From the NCBI GenBank assembly GCA_002427165.1, contig DIQB01000119.1, positions 7,543 through 41,691 on the forward strand: DNA of 34,149 nt, read 5' to 3'. The notes below the pieces were generated by a model that made no database searches, had not been told where the DNA came from, and was given only the letters and a program-made list of their open reading frames with translations. Positions 23,411 through 31,577 of the stretch are shown here, one piece after another. Positions within the stretch are counted from its first letter, which is position 1; the number at the start of each line of letters is the position of its first letter. A program made the position numbers and the translations under genes. The stretch comes from Firmicutes bacterium UBA5473 (GTDB lineage: Bacteria; Bacillota; DTU084).

Positions 23411-23572
23411 TGTGGATAACTTGAAAAACCTGTGGAAAGTAAATTTCTCCCTTTTTGCTCCGCCACAAGGGCTGTGAACATTGTGGATAACAATCCCCAG
23501 TTTTTCCACAGGCTCTGATCCACTTTCCAGCATGGGAAATAATAACTTTTCAGAGATATCCACAAATCCACA
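23411..23572. other. oriC right part: DnaA boxes between dnaA and dnaN
   Basis: Two perfect boxes (23411-23419 and 23482-23490, minus strand) and near matches at 23431-23439, 23502-23510 (TTTTCCACA), 23556-23564 (ATATCCACA) and 23564-23572 (AAATCCACA). The last two are tandem on the plus strand and lead directly into a GC block and the DnaA-trio. The placement matches the unwinding region of Bacillus subtilis. Confidence 0.93.
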
Positions 23573-23576
23573 GGCC

Positions 23577-23591
23577 CTATTACTACTACTA
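23577..23591 (-). promoter_or_regulatory. DnaA-trio element of the unwinding region
   Basis: The plus strand reads CTA TTA CTA CTA CTA, so the complement, read 3' to 5', is GAT AAT GAT GAT GAT: five units of the 3'-[G/A]A[T/C]-5' DnaA-trio. It follows tandem DnaA boxes (23556-23572) across the short GC block GGCCC. The AT-rich bases after it run into the dnaN ribosome binding site (23605-23610). Confidence 0.85.
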
Positions 23592-23619
23592 CAATGTCTT
23601 TAAAAAGGAGTAGGTCGTT

Positions 23620-24741
23620 ATGAAATTTATTTGCGGGAAGGAAATTCTCACCAAAGCAACCCAGATCGTACAGCGAGGTACAAGTAATGTAGAAATGCCT
23701 ATTCTCTCTGGAGTGCTGATTCGTACCGAGGGAGAACAACTTATTTTAGCATCCACAGATACAGAAGAGGGAGTTGAATGCCGCATTCCCATTCAAGCTG
23801 AAGAGGAGGGGGGTGCGATCTTAGACGGTCACTATCTTGCGGAGATTGTAAAAAAAATGCCAGGACCCAGTGTAGCTGTAGAGAAGAACCAGCAAGATCG
23901 TACAGTGCGCATTAGCTCTCAAGACTCATATTTTGATCTTGTCTATATTGACGAGGAGGAATTTCCTCAATTTCCCCAAGTGGACATAGCCAATACTTTC
24001 ACCATCTCCCAACCTCTGTTGAAAAAAATGATCACCCAAGTCCAACCGGCTCTCTCCACGAGCGACACCCGTTATCTTTTGATGGGAGCCCTGATTGAGG
24101 GAAAGGGTGGCAACCTGAACCTAGTGGGAACAGATAGCCATAGGCTTGCTATTAGCTCAGCTCCCGCTTCCGAAAAGCTCATCTTACCAGAGGGTGATTT
24201 TAGGATTGTGCTTCACGGAAAAATGCTCACTGAGGTGACAAGGATCCTTGGGACTGATGAAAATTCCACTTTGGATGTAGCCCTAGGCAGTAATCATGTT
24301 ATCTTCCAGCTGCCTGGAGTGAAGGTTATTGCCAGAAAAATGGAGGGAGAATATCCAGAATATGAGGGGGTTATGCCCCGGAACTTCTGTACAGATCTCT
24401 CGTTGGACCGAACTCAATTGAAGCAGGCTGTGGACAGGCTTTCCCTGTTGGGAGTTGGCAAAGATAGCACTCCCCTCGTTAGGTTCAGGGTGGAGGATGG
24501 CTTGGTTCTCACAGCTAAGGATCAAACTAAGGGGCAGGGAGAAGAGCGCCTTGCCATGGACAAGGAAGGGGAGAGTCTAGAACTCACCTTCAATGGCAGA
24601 TTTTTGCTTGATGGGCTGGGGGCAATAGGTGGCGAGGAAGTTCGCATTCGGCTCTCAGGACCCATGAGCGCTTCGCTATTCACGTCCCCAGAGGATGAGA
24701 CTGAGAGCTATCGGTACATCCTCATGCCCACATTTGACTGA
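23620..24741 (+). CDS. dnaN: DNA polymerase III beta subunit (sliding clamp)
   Basis: The ring-shaped processivity clamp of the replicase. The 373 residues follow the three-domain clamp fold: MKFICGKEILTKATQIVQRG at the start, LVGTDSHRLAIS in the middle, and the C-terminal YRYILMPTF that closes the hydrophobic partner-binding pocket. Length is normal. ATG with AAGGAG upstream. It follows the right DnaA-box cluster and DnaA-trio, so its translation start lies next to the origin opening site. Confidence 0.98.
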   Translation: MKFICGKEILTKATQIVQRGTSNVEMPILSGVLIRTEGEQLILASTDTEEGVECRIPIQAEEEGGAILDGHYLAEIVKKMPGPSVAVEKNQQDRTVRISSQDSYFDLVYIDEEEFPQFPQVDIANTFTISQPLLKKMITQVQPALSTSDTRYLLMGALIEGKGGNLNLVGTDSHRLAISSAPASEKLILPEGDFRIVLHGKMLTEVTRILGTDENSTLDVALGSNHVIFQLPGVKVIARKMEGEYPEYEGVMPRNFCTDLSLDRTQLKQAVDRLSLLGVGKDSTPLVRFRVEDGLVLTAKDQTKGQGEERLAMDKEGESLELTFNGRFLLDGLGAIGGEEVRIRLSGPMSASLFTSPEDETESYRYILMPTFD

Positions 24742-24754
24742 GGAGCGAGGTAAG

Positions 24755-24979
24755 TTGCAAACAATTCAAATAGAAACCCCCACTATTCAGCTAGGACAGT
24801 TTCTCAAATGGGCAGCTATTGTGGGTACAGGTGGAGAAGTAAAAATTTTGCTAGAGACAAGGGAAGTCTTGGTCAATGGTGAAGTGGAAACTAGGCGGGG
24901 GAGGAAGCTGACAGCTGGGGATGTGTTAACTCTCCCTGGGGGAGAGAAAATTACGTTGGAGGCTCCACCTTGCAGCTAA
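24755..24979 (+). CDS. yaaA: S4-domain protein YaaA (RlbA family)
   Basis: A small S4-type RNA-binding protein found between dnaN and recF in Firmicutes. The 74 residues show the pattern ETPTIQLGQFLKWAAIVGTGGE, LLETREVLVNGEVETRRGRKL and GDVLTLPGG, matching the YaaA family. I use the TTG at 24755-24757 with GAGG upstream; the longer frame overlaps the dnaN end without a ribosome binding site. It overlaps recF by 10 bases. Confidence 0.9.
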   Translation: MQTIQIETPTIQLGQFLKWAAIVGTGGEVKILLETREVLVNGEVETRRGRKLTAGDVLTLPGGEKITLEAPPCS

Positions 24980-26061
24980 AAAAATTAGCAGGGCAAAACT
25001 TTCGCAACTATAAAGTTTTAGATTGGGAGCCAGATTCAGGCCTCAATATCCTGATTGGGGACAATGCTCAGGGTAAGACTAATTTGCTCGAGGCGATCCA
25101 TGTCCTTGCCACTGGCAAATCCTGGCGTACAAGCCGGGATGGGGAACTTGTTGGGCATCATAGCCCTTTTACCAGCCTCTCGGCTCAGGTGGAAACAGAG
25201 CTCACTTCTGCCCGGGTGGATTTTCGCCTTGGCAAAAGCAAACAAATTTGCCTCAATGGCAAACCAATCAAACGAATTTTAGATCTATTGGGGAAGCTGT
25301 TGGTTGTTACTTTTACCCCTGAAAATCTTGCCCTAGCCAAGGGCAGTCCTCAAAACAGAAGGCGCTTTTTAGATCTATGCCTTTCCCAGGTTAGCGAAAG
25401 CTATGGCTATAATCTCTCCCGCTATGGGAAAGCCTTAGAGCAGCGCAACAGCCTTCTGAAAGGTGGACTAGCCCAAAAAGAATTGCTGGAGCCGTGGAAT
25501 GCGCAGCTTGTCTCCTTCGGTGTCAGGGTGATGATCGAGCGCTACCAGGCCTTGTTGAGGCTGGGGGAGCTGGCCTGCCAGTTTCACCACCAACTTTCCG
25601 GGGAGGCAGAGGAACTCTCTCTCTCCTACGAGCCAGCAGTACCACTGCCTCAGACACGTACAGCTAGCAGCTGGGCCGCAGTTTTTCGCGAGCGACTCGG
25701 GGAGCTTTTGCCCCAGGAAAGGCTGCGGGGCCTGACCCTCACCGGACCCCAGCGGGATGATTTTCTTTTTTTGCTGGATGGTGCCCCCTTGAGGCTTTAT
25801 GGCTCTCAGGGCCAACAGCGGACAGCAGTGTTGGCATTGCACCTAGCAGCTGTGGATTTTTTAGAGGAGCAAATGGAAGAGCGGCCCATTTTGCTCTTAG
25901 ATGATGTGCTCTCAGAGCTTGACAGTGGTCGCAGGGAGCGCCTGCTTGCTATGATTGCAACTAATACCCAAACTATTCTCACCACAACCCGGGCAGATCT
26001 GTGGGAGAATAATAAATATAGTAGCTGGCTAATTGAGGATGGAACTATATGTCAGAAGTGA
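24970..26061 (+). CDS. recF: DNA repair and replication-fork protein RecF
   Basis: An SMC-like ATPase that helps load RecA at gaps. The 363 residues carry Walker A GDNAQGKT (30-37), the signature region near LTLTGPQRDD, and Walker B LLLDDV (308-313) followed by LSELD. TTG start (24970-24972) with GGAGG 7 bases upstream, inside the yaaA end. Length is typical. Part of the dnaN-yaaA-recF-remB run. Confidence 0.97.
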   Translation: MQLKKLAGQNFRNYKVLDWEPDSGLNILIGDNAQGKTNLLEAIHVLATGKSWRTSRDGELVGHHSPFTSLSAQVETELTSARVDFRLGKSKQICLNGKPIKRILDLLGKLLVVTFTPENLALAKGSPQNRRRFLDLCLSQVSESYGYNLSRYGKALEQRNSLLKGGLAQKELLEPWNAQLVSFGVRVMIERYQALLRLGELACQFHHQLSGEAEELSLSYEPAVPLPQTRTASSWAAVFRERLGELLPQERLRGLTLTGPQRDDFLFLLDGAPLRLYGSQGQQRTAVLALHLAAVDFLEEQMEERPILLLDDVLSELDSGRRERLLAMIATNTQTILTTTRADLWENNKYSSWLIEDGTICQK

Positions 26062-26073
26062 GGAGGAATGTTT

Positions 26074-26391
26074 GTGGCCTATTTGCATTTAGGGGGAGAT
26101 GTTGCCATCACAGCCCAAGAGGTGGTGGCGATCTTGGATCTTCAGTCTCAGGCTTTAGCCGAGGCTAGCTTGGAGTTTTTAGAGATCGCCAAAGAAGAGG
26201 GTTTTGTCCATGATTTAGCAGGAGAGAAGGCTAAATCATTGATTTTGGCCACGAAAAACAGAGTATTTCTCTCCCCAATTTCCTCCTGGACTCTGCAGCG
26301 ACGAGCAGATTTGGATCATTTACTCTCAGGGGAAGTTGCAGGCTATAAACTAGAGAAGGGGAAGAGCTGGGAGCTTGAGGGAAAAAAGTAA
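26074..26391 (+). CDS. remB: RemB-like (DUF370) regulator YaaB
   Basis: A small protein of the RemA/RemB group; RemA regulates matrix genes in Bacillus, and RemB (YaaB) lies between recF and gyrB as here. The sequence begins AYLHLGGDVAITAQEVVAILDL and continues with KSLILATKNRVFLSPISSWTLQRRA, the family core. I prefer GTG 26074-26076, which is 7 bases from GGAGG; the ATG at 26068 is only one base away from it. About 105 aa. Confidence 0.85.
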   Translation: MAYLHLGGDVAITAQEVVAILDLQSQALAEASLEFLEIAKEEGFVHDLAGEKAKSLILATKNRVFLSPISSWTLQRRADLDHLLSGEVAGYKLEKGKSWELEGKK

Positions 26392-26392
26392 T

Positions 26393-26421
26393 TTGCCCGA
26401 TTGGGGCAGATATGGTAAACT
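26393..26421 (+). promoter_or_regulatory. Candidate gyrB promoter
   Basis: TTGCCC (26393-26398, 4/6) and TAAACT (26416-26421, 4/6) are 17 bases apart, with TGG before the -10 box giving an extended -10 element. It starts directly after the remB stop. If real, the hairpin at 26449-26474 is inside the gyrB leader. Confidence 0.5.
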
Positions 26422-26448
26422 AAATAGTGGCTTATAAGTAATTTCCTG

Positions 26449-26474
26449 CCCGGAGGGTATCCTCCGGGGCTTTT
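26449..26474 (+). terminator. Terminator-like hairpin in the gyrB leader
   Basis: CCCGGAGG-GTAT-CCTCCGGG (8 perfect pairs, 4-nt loop) is followed by GCTTTT. It ends 18 bases before the gyrB ATG and 6 bases before its ribosome binding site, so no promoter can fit downstream of it. It must therefore be read through or act as an attenuator. Confidence 0.65.
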
Positions 26475-26492
26475 GTGTAAAGGAGAGTTCGG

Positions 26493-28412
26493 ATGGAAAG
26501 GAACAAGCAAGAGCTAGAGCAGTATGGAGCAGAGCAAATCCAGGTCCTCGAGGGCCTGGAACCTGTGCGCCTAAGGCCTGGCATGTACATCGGCTCCACC
26601 GGTCCCGGCGGTCTACATCACCTGATTTATGAGGTGGTGAACAACAGCGTGGACGAGTCCATGGCAGGCTTCTGCGATGAGATCCAACTAGTATTAAAAC
26701 CAGATGGTACCGTCAAGATAACAGATAATGGTCGTGGGATCCCCACAGAAATCCATCCCAAAGAGGGTTGTTCCACAGTGGAGGTAGTCTTAACACGCCT
26801 TCATGCAGGTGGAAAATTCGGCGGCGGTGGCTATAAGGTCTCCGGAGGACTCCATGGTGTGGGTGTCTCTGTGGTGAACGCTCTTTCTGAGTGGCTAGAA
26901 GTTGTGGTCAAGAGGAATGGCAAAATCCACCGGCAGCAATTTAGCCGAGGTGCGGCCACAGGTGATTTAGAGATCATCGGCGACACAGATCAGACTGGTA
27001 CCATCATCAGCTTCAGGCCAGATCCTGAAATTTTCGATACCCTTGAGTTTAGCTTTGAAACCTTAGTGTCACGTCTGAGGGAGCTGGCGTTTTTAAACCG
27101 GGGCTTGAAAATTGAGCTTATCGATGAGCGCACAGAGGAAGTTAAGAGTAAAACCTTCCAGTACGAGGGAGGAATCATCTCCTTTGTGGAGTATCTAAAT
27201 CGGAATAAGGACCCCCTCCACAGAAAAGTGATTTATGTAGAACGGCAGATGGATGAGATCCAAGTGGAGATCGCCATGCAATACAACGATGGCTATAACG
27301 AAAATGTTTTCTCCTTTGCCAACGACATCAACACAGTAGAGGGTGGGACGCACCTCAGTGGTTTTCGTACAGCCCTCACCCGCTCTTTGAACGATTATGC
27401 CCGTAAAAATAACTTGCTCAAGGAAAATGAGAACAATCTTTCTGGGGATGATGTCCGAGAGGGACTTGTAGCTATTATCTCGGTGAAACTTCCCAATCCT
27501 CAGTTTGAGGGACAGACCAAAGAAAAACTTGGCAACAGTGAAGTGCGGGGCATTGTGGATTCTGCCTTTTATGAGGGTTTAAATACCTATTTGGAGGAGA
27601 ATCCTCAAGTTGGCAAATCGGTTATTGGCAAGGCCATCCACGCAGCCCGAGCCCGGGAGGCTGCTAGGAAAGCCCGGGAGCTCACCAGGCGCAAAAGCGC
27701 CCTGGAAAGCGGTAGCTTGCCTGGGAAACTAGCAGATTGCTCAATTAAAGATCCTAGCCTCTGCGAGCTATATCTGGTTGAGGGAGACAGTGCCGGCGGT
27801 ACTGCAAAACAAAGCCGGGATCGACGCTATCAGGCCATTATGCCCCTGCGGGGTAAGATTTTGAACGTGGAGAAAGCCCGTTTGGACAAGATCCTCAGCA
27901 ACCAGGAAATCAGGAATATGATCACTGCCTTCGGTACTGGGATTTCTGATGATTTTGATCTAGAAAAAGCCCGCTACCACAAGGTAATTATCATGACTGA
28001 CGCTGATGTAGACGGCGCCCATATTCGCACATTACTGTTGACCTTCTTCTACCGCTACATGCGGCCCTTGGTGGAGCAGGGCTATGTCTATATTGCCCAG
28101 CCCCCTCTTTATCAGGCAAAGAAGGGGAAGCAGGTCAACTACGCATATGACGATGAAGAGCTAGAGAAGATATTGGAGGAAATTGGAAGGCAAGGCGTTA
28201 ATATCCAACGTTATAAGGGTCTTGGAGAGATGGATGCAGAACAGCTCTGGGAGACTACTATGGATCCTGAGCGCAGAACACTTATTCAGCTCACAATTGA
28301 CGATGCTGTGGAGGCAGATGATGTCTTTAGCATTCTCATGGGCGAGAAAGTGGAGCCAAGGCGGCAGTTTATTGAGGAACACGCCCGGGAGGTGACCAAT
28401 TTAGATGTCTGA
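26493..28412 (+). CDS. gyrB: DNA gyrase subunit B
   Basis: The ATPase subunit of gyrase, which adds negative supercoils. The 639 residues show the GHKL ATPase domain with EVVNNSVDE (Asn51 the Mg/ATP residue), GGKFGGGGYKVSGGLHGVG, the TOPRIM block EGDSAGG (about 429-435) and DADVDGAHI (about 502-510), and the C-terminal RRQFIEEHA. ATG with AGGAGAG upstream. It overlaps gyrA by 8 bases (ATGTCTGA). Confidence 0.98.
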   Translation: MERNKQELEQYGAEQIQVLEGLEPVRLRPGMYIGSTGPGGLHHLIYEVVNNSVDESMAGFCDEIQLVLKPDGTVKITDNGRGIPTEIHPKEGCSTVEVVLTRLHAGGKFGGGGYKVSGGLHGVGVSVVNALSEWLEVVVKRNGKIHRQQFSRGAATGDLEIIGDTDQTGTIISFRPDPEIFDTLEFSFETLVSRLRELAFLNRGLKIELIDERTEEVKSKTFQYEGGIISFVEYLNRNKDPLHRKVIYVERQMDEIQVEIAMQYNDGYNENVFSFANDINTVEGGTHLSGFRTALTRSLNDYARKNNLLKENENNLSGDDVREGLVAIISVKLPNPQFEGQTKEKLGNSEVRGIVDSAFYEGLNTYLEENPQVGKSVIGKAIHAARAREAARKARELTRRKSALESGSLPGKLADCSIKDPSLCELYLVEGDSAGGTAKQSRDRRYQAIMPLRGKILNVEKARLDKILSNQEIRNMITAFGTGISDDFDLEKARYHKVIIMTDADVDGAHIRTLLLTFFYRYMRPLVEQGYVYIAQPPLYQAKKGKQVNYAYDDEELEKILEEIGRQGVNIQRYKGLGEMDAEQLWETTMDPERRTLIQLTIDDAVEADDVFSILMGEKVEPRRQFIEEHAREVTNLDV

Positions 28413-30852
28413 GCACCATGGAGAAGTAAATCACGGCAAAATCGTTGGCGCAGATGTATCTGAACAAATGCGCAGATCCTATATTGACTATGCCATGAGC
28501 GTAATTGTGGAGCGAGCCCTCCCCGATGTGCGCGATGGGCTGAAACCTGTACACCGCAGGATACTCTATGGCATGAGTGAACTGAGCAATACCCCAGATA
28601 AACCTCATAAAAAATCCGCGAGAATCGTGGGAGAGGTTATGGGTAAATTCCATCCCCATGGCGATAGTGCAATCTACGATGCCATGGTGCGCATGGCCCA
28701 GGAGTTCTCCATCCGACTGATGCTGGTGGATGGACATGGTAACTTTGGCTCTGTGGATGGAGATCCACCAGCTGCTATGCGTTACACAGAGGCTAGACTC
28801 TCTCGTGTGGCCATGGCTATGCTTGAGGATCTGAACAAGGAAACAGTTGATTGGCGCCCTAACTTCGATGAGACTCTCAAAGAGCCAGTTGTGTTGCCAT
28901 CCCGTTTCCCTAACCTTTTGGTAAATGGCTCCTCTGGAATTGCAGTGGGCATGGCTACCAATATCCCTCCCCATAACCTAGGAGAGGTGATCGATGCTCT
29001 GTCCCTTTTGATCGAAAATCCTGAGGTGACAATTGAAGAGCTCAATGAAATCATCAAGGGTCCAGATTTTCCCACCGCTGGCATAATTGTGGGCAGAGAT
29101 GGGATCAAACAAATGTACCACAATGGCAGAGGCAAGGTAAGGATGAGAGCCAAGGCTTTTATCGAGACCACAGCCAATGGCAGATCTAGGATCCTAGTCA
29201 CAGAATTGCCCTACATGGTGAATAAGGCAAACATGCTGGAGCGAATTGCAGCTCTGGTTCGGGATAAGAAAATTGATGGTATTTCAGATCTCCGCGATGA
29301 GTCCGACAGATCTGGGTTGCGGGTTGTAATTGAGCTGAAGCGGGATGCCTATCCTCAGGTGGTACTCAAGCAGCTCTACAAGCATACCCAGATGCAGGAG
29401 ACCTTCGGCGCTATTATGCTGGCTCTAGTGGATAATGAGCCTAAGGTTTTGAACCTGAAGCAAATCCTTGTCCATTATTTAAAGCACCAGAAGGATGTAG
29501 TAACTAGACGTACCCAATTCGATCTGAGAAAGGCAGAGGAGCGAGCCCATATCCTAGAGGGACTGCGAATCGCCTTAGATCATCTAGATGAAGTCATCGC
29601 TCTGATTCGCGCCTCTCGCACCGAGCCAATCGCCAAAGAGGGCCTCATGACCAAGTTTGGCCTCAGTGAGGTTCAAGCCCAGGCTATTTTAGATATGCGC
29701 CTGCGCAGGCTTACAGGCCTTGAGCGAGATAAAATCGAGGAAGAATACAGAGAACTTCTCAAGACTATCAATTACCTCAAAGAGCTCTTGGAAGATGAGC
29801 GCAAGATCTATGGCGTGATCAAAGAGGAGCTAGGGGAACTGCGAGATAAGTATGCAGATGAGAGAAGAACTGAGATCGTCTCAGGAGACGGGGAGATCTC
29901 AGAGGAGGAGCTAATTGCAGACGAGGATATTGTGGTAACCATCTCCCACCAAGGCTATATCAAAAGACTACCTGTAACCACATATAGCAGCCAAAGACGT
30001 GGGGGCAAGGGGATCACAGGGGTGAAGCCCAAAGAAGATGACTTTGTGGAGCATATGTTCATCACCTCAACCTTAACGCAGATCCTCTTCTTCACCAATA
30101 TGGGCAAAGTCTATGCTCTTAAAGGCTACGAGATCCCCGAGGCTAGTCGACAGGCCCGTGGGATGGCCATTGTCAATCTCCTGCAGATTGCTCCAGGAGA
30201 GAGGGTAACCACAGTGATTCCCATCGGCGAATTTGATGATGAAAGTTATCTCTTCTTCGCCACCAGGATGGGTTATGTGAAGAGAACCGCCCTTTCAGAC
30301 TTCGCCAACATCAGACGGGGTGGGCTCATTGCCCTCACCTTAGAGGACGGAGATGAGCTAGTAGGAGTTCACCTGACAGGAAAAGATCAGGAGATCCTCC
30401 TTGCTACAACCTTTGCTCAATCCATTCGCTTCCTGCAAAAGGATGTACGCTCCATGGGCAGGAACGCCCGTGGCGTGCGGGGAATCAACCTCAGGCCAGG
30501 GGATCAGGTGGTGGCCATGGATGCAGTGCGTCCCGATGCAGACGTGCTTGTGGTGACAGAGAATGGCTTTGGTAAGCGCACCCCAATTGATGAGTATAGG
30601 GTGCAAACCAGAGGCGGCAAGGGAATCAAAACTCTGAACATCAATGAAAAAAATGGCCCCATTGTGGCCATGAAACTAGTGAACGAAGATAACGAGCTGA
30701 TGGTGATTACAGCCCAGGGGATCATGATCAGAATCCTTGTCGAGGAAATCTCCCGCTATGGACGGGCAGCTCAAGGCGTTAAAATCATGAGCCTGGGCTC
30801 AGGAGATCAAGTGGTTTCAGTTGCGAAGGTGGTTAACCCAAAGGAGGACTAA
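28405..30852 (+). CDS. gyrA: DNA gyrase subunit A
   Basis: The DNA-cutting subunit of gyrase. In the 815 residues the active-site tyrosine is Y127 (AMRYTEA). The quinolone-contacting positions are the usual Ser88 and Asp92 (HPHGDSAIYDAM), so no common resistance change is seen there. The C-terminal beta-pinwheel starts after about 505 and has the GyrA box QRRGGKG near residue 530. ATG overlaps the gyrB stop with GGAGGTG 10 bases upstream. Its last 20 bases overlap the 3' end of yyaC on the other strand. Confidence 0.98.
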   Translation: MSEHHGEVNHGKIVGADVSEQMRRSYIDYAMSVIVERALPDVRDGLKPVHRRILYGMSELSNTPDKPHKKSARIVGEVMGKFHPHGDSAIYDAMVRMAQEFSIRLMLVDGHGNFGSVDGDPPAAMRYTEARLSRVAMAMLEDLNKETVDWRPNFDETLKEPVVLPSRFPNLLVNGSSGIAVGMATNIPPHNLGEVIDALSLLIENPEVTIEELNEIIKGPDFPTAGIIVGRDGIKQMYHNGRGKVRMRAKAFIETTANGRSRILVTELPYMVNKANMLERIAALVRDKKIDGISDLRDESDRSGLRVVIELKRDAYPQVVLKQLYKHTQMQETFGAIMLALVDNEPKVLNLKQILVHYLKHQKDVVTRRTQFDLRKAEERAHILEGLRIALDHLDEVIALIRASRTEPIAKEGLMTKFGLSEVQAQAILDMRLRRLTGLERDKIEEEYRELLKTINYLKELLEDERKIYGVIKEELGELRDKYADERRTEIVSGDGEISEEELIADEDIVVTISHQGYIKRLPVTTYSSQRRGGKGITGVKPKEDDFVEHMFITSTLTQILFFTNMGKVYALKGYEIPEASRQARGMAIVNLLQIAPGERVTTVIPIGEFDDESYLFFATRMGYVKRTALSDFANIRRGGLIALTLEDGDELVGVHLTGKDQEILLATTFAQSIRFLQKDVRSMGRNARGVRGINLRPGDQVVAMDAVRPDADVLVVTENGFGKRTPIDEYRVQTRGGKGIKTLNINEKNGPIVAMKLVNEDNELMVITAQGIMIRILVEEISRYGRAAQGVKIMSLGSGDQVVSVAKVVNPKED

Positions 30853-31465
30853 AGGCCAGGTCTTGAAACTCCATGCTGCTGGCGCATTCGCTAGCCCGGT
30901 TTGCCTTCTGGAGGCTCCCTATAGCCCAGCCAATGCCGTCGGCGATCAAGGTGGCCATCTTCATCACTAGGTTCAGTCTAGTGTTCTGGAGTACAAAATA
31001 CTCCATAAATCCCCCCACATTGACAATGCCCACGATGTGCATATTGCCAATTGTGGGGAGGTTTTTATTAACCCCTGTGCCTGGGCGCAGGGGTCCTTTC
31101 TTTATATTTACATGACCTACGCTTTCGGTTTTGCCTAGACAAGCATCAATCGCTACGATAAAGCTATCTGGATGTTTCTCCCGGATTTCAACGATTTTCT
31201 CCTGGAGATTTGTAGCATGAACAGGATCGTCCAATGTTCCGTAGACCGGACCGATGCCTCTGGCAGCAAGCTGGCTGCCCACCAGAGGTCCCAAAGAATC
31301 TCCAGTGGATCTGTCTGTGCCAATGCAGACCACAACGACTTCTTTGCTTGAAACTTCTCCTGTGAGAAAACGCATCAAGGCCAAGGAAAAAAGTTCCTTG
31401 GCATAGGGATGCTCTATATGGAAACGGTTCCCCCCAGCGAGCTGAGGTTTAATTGTTCCGATCAT
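30833..31465 (-). CDS. yyaC: Sporulation protein YyaC (GPR-like fold)
   Basis: A spore-formation protein of the YyaC/DUF1256 family, related in fold to the germination protease GPR; its exact role is unknown. The 210 residues show VVVCIGTDRSTGDSLGPLVG, GTLDDPVHATNL, FIVAIDACLG and GNMHIVGIVNVGGFMEY, with the two conserved Asp-containing motifs. ATG 31463-31465 has GGAGG 6 bases upstream; the frame is open 5 codons further. It is the only gene on the right arm read against replication, and its stop is inside the gyrA end with no terminator between. I found no convincing sigma-F or sigma-G promoter. Confidence 0.93.
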   Translation of the reverse strand: MIGTIKPQLAGGNRFHIEHPYAKELFSLALMRFLTGEVSSKEVVVVCIGTDRSTGDSLGPLVGSQLAARGIGPVYGTLDDPVHATNLQEKIVEIREKHPDSFIVAIDACLGKTESVGHVNIKKGPLRPGTGVNKNLPTIGNMHIVGIVNVGGFMEYFVLQNTRLNLVMKMATLIADGIGWAIGSLQKANRASECASSMEFQDLAFSPPLG

Positions 31466-31519
31466 GCTTTTCCTCCTCAAATCTCTTTACACCCAAGTAT
31501 ATGCACAATTGGATGTTTT

Positions 31520-31554
31520 TATGCCATACTTCTGCTTATTCTTATTCTGGCATA
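31520..31554. repeat. Inverted repeat between yyaC and the ykvI-like gene
   Basis: TATGCCA (31520-31526) and TGGCATA (31548-31554) form a 7-bp inverted repeat with a 21-base gap in the 112-base divergent gap 31466-31577. It could be an operator, but the arms are short and the match may be chance. No clear sigma-A promoter for either gene was seen. Confidence 0.35.
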
Positions 31555-31577
31555 TGCTGTAGCGAGGAGGGGAACCT

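Noticed and set aside
28369..28974. 201-residue minus-strand frame rich in His over gyrA
   Set aside because: Composition follows antisense of conserved gyrA codons; no start signal.
31466..31577. Sigma-G-like GCATA plus CATATAC upstream of yyaC
   Set aside because: The spacing is 16 and the -10 has two mismatches; too weak to call.
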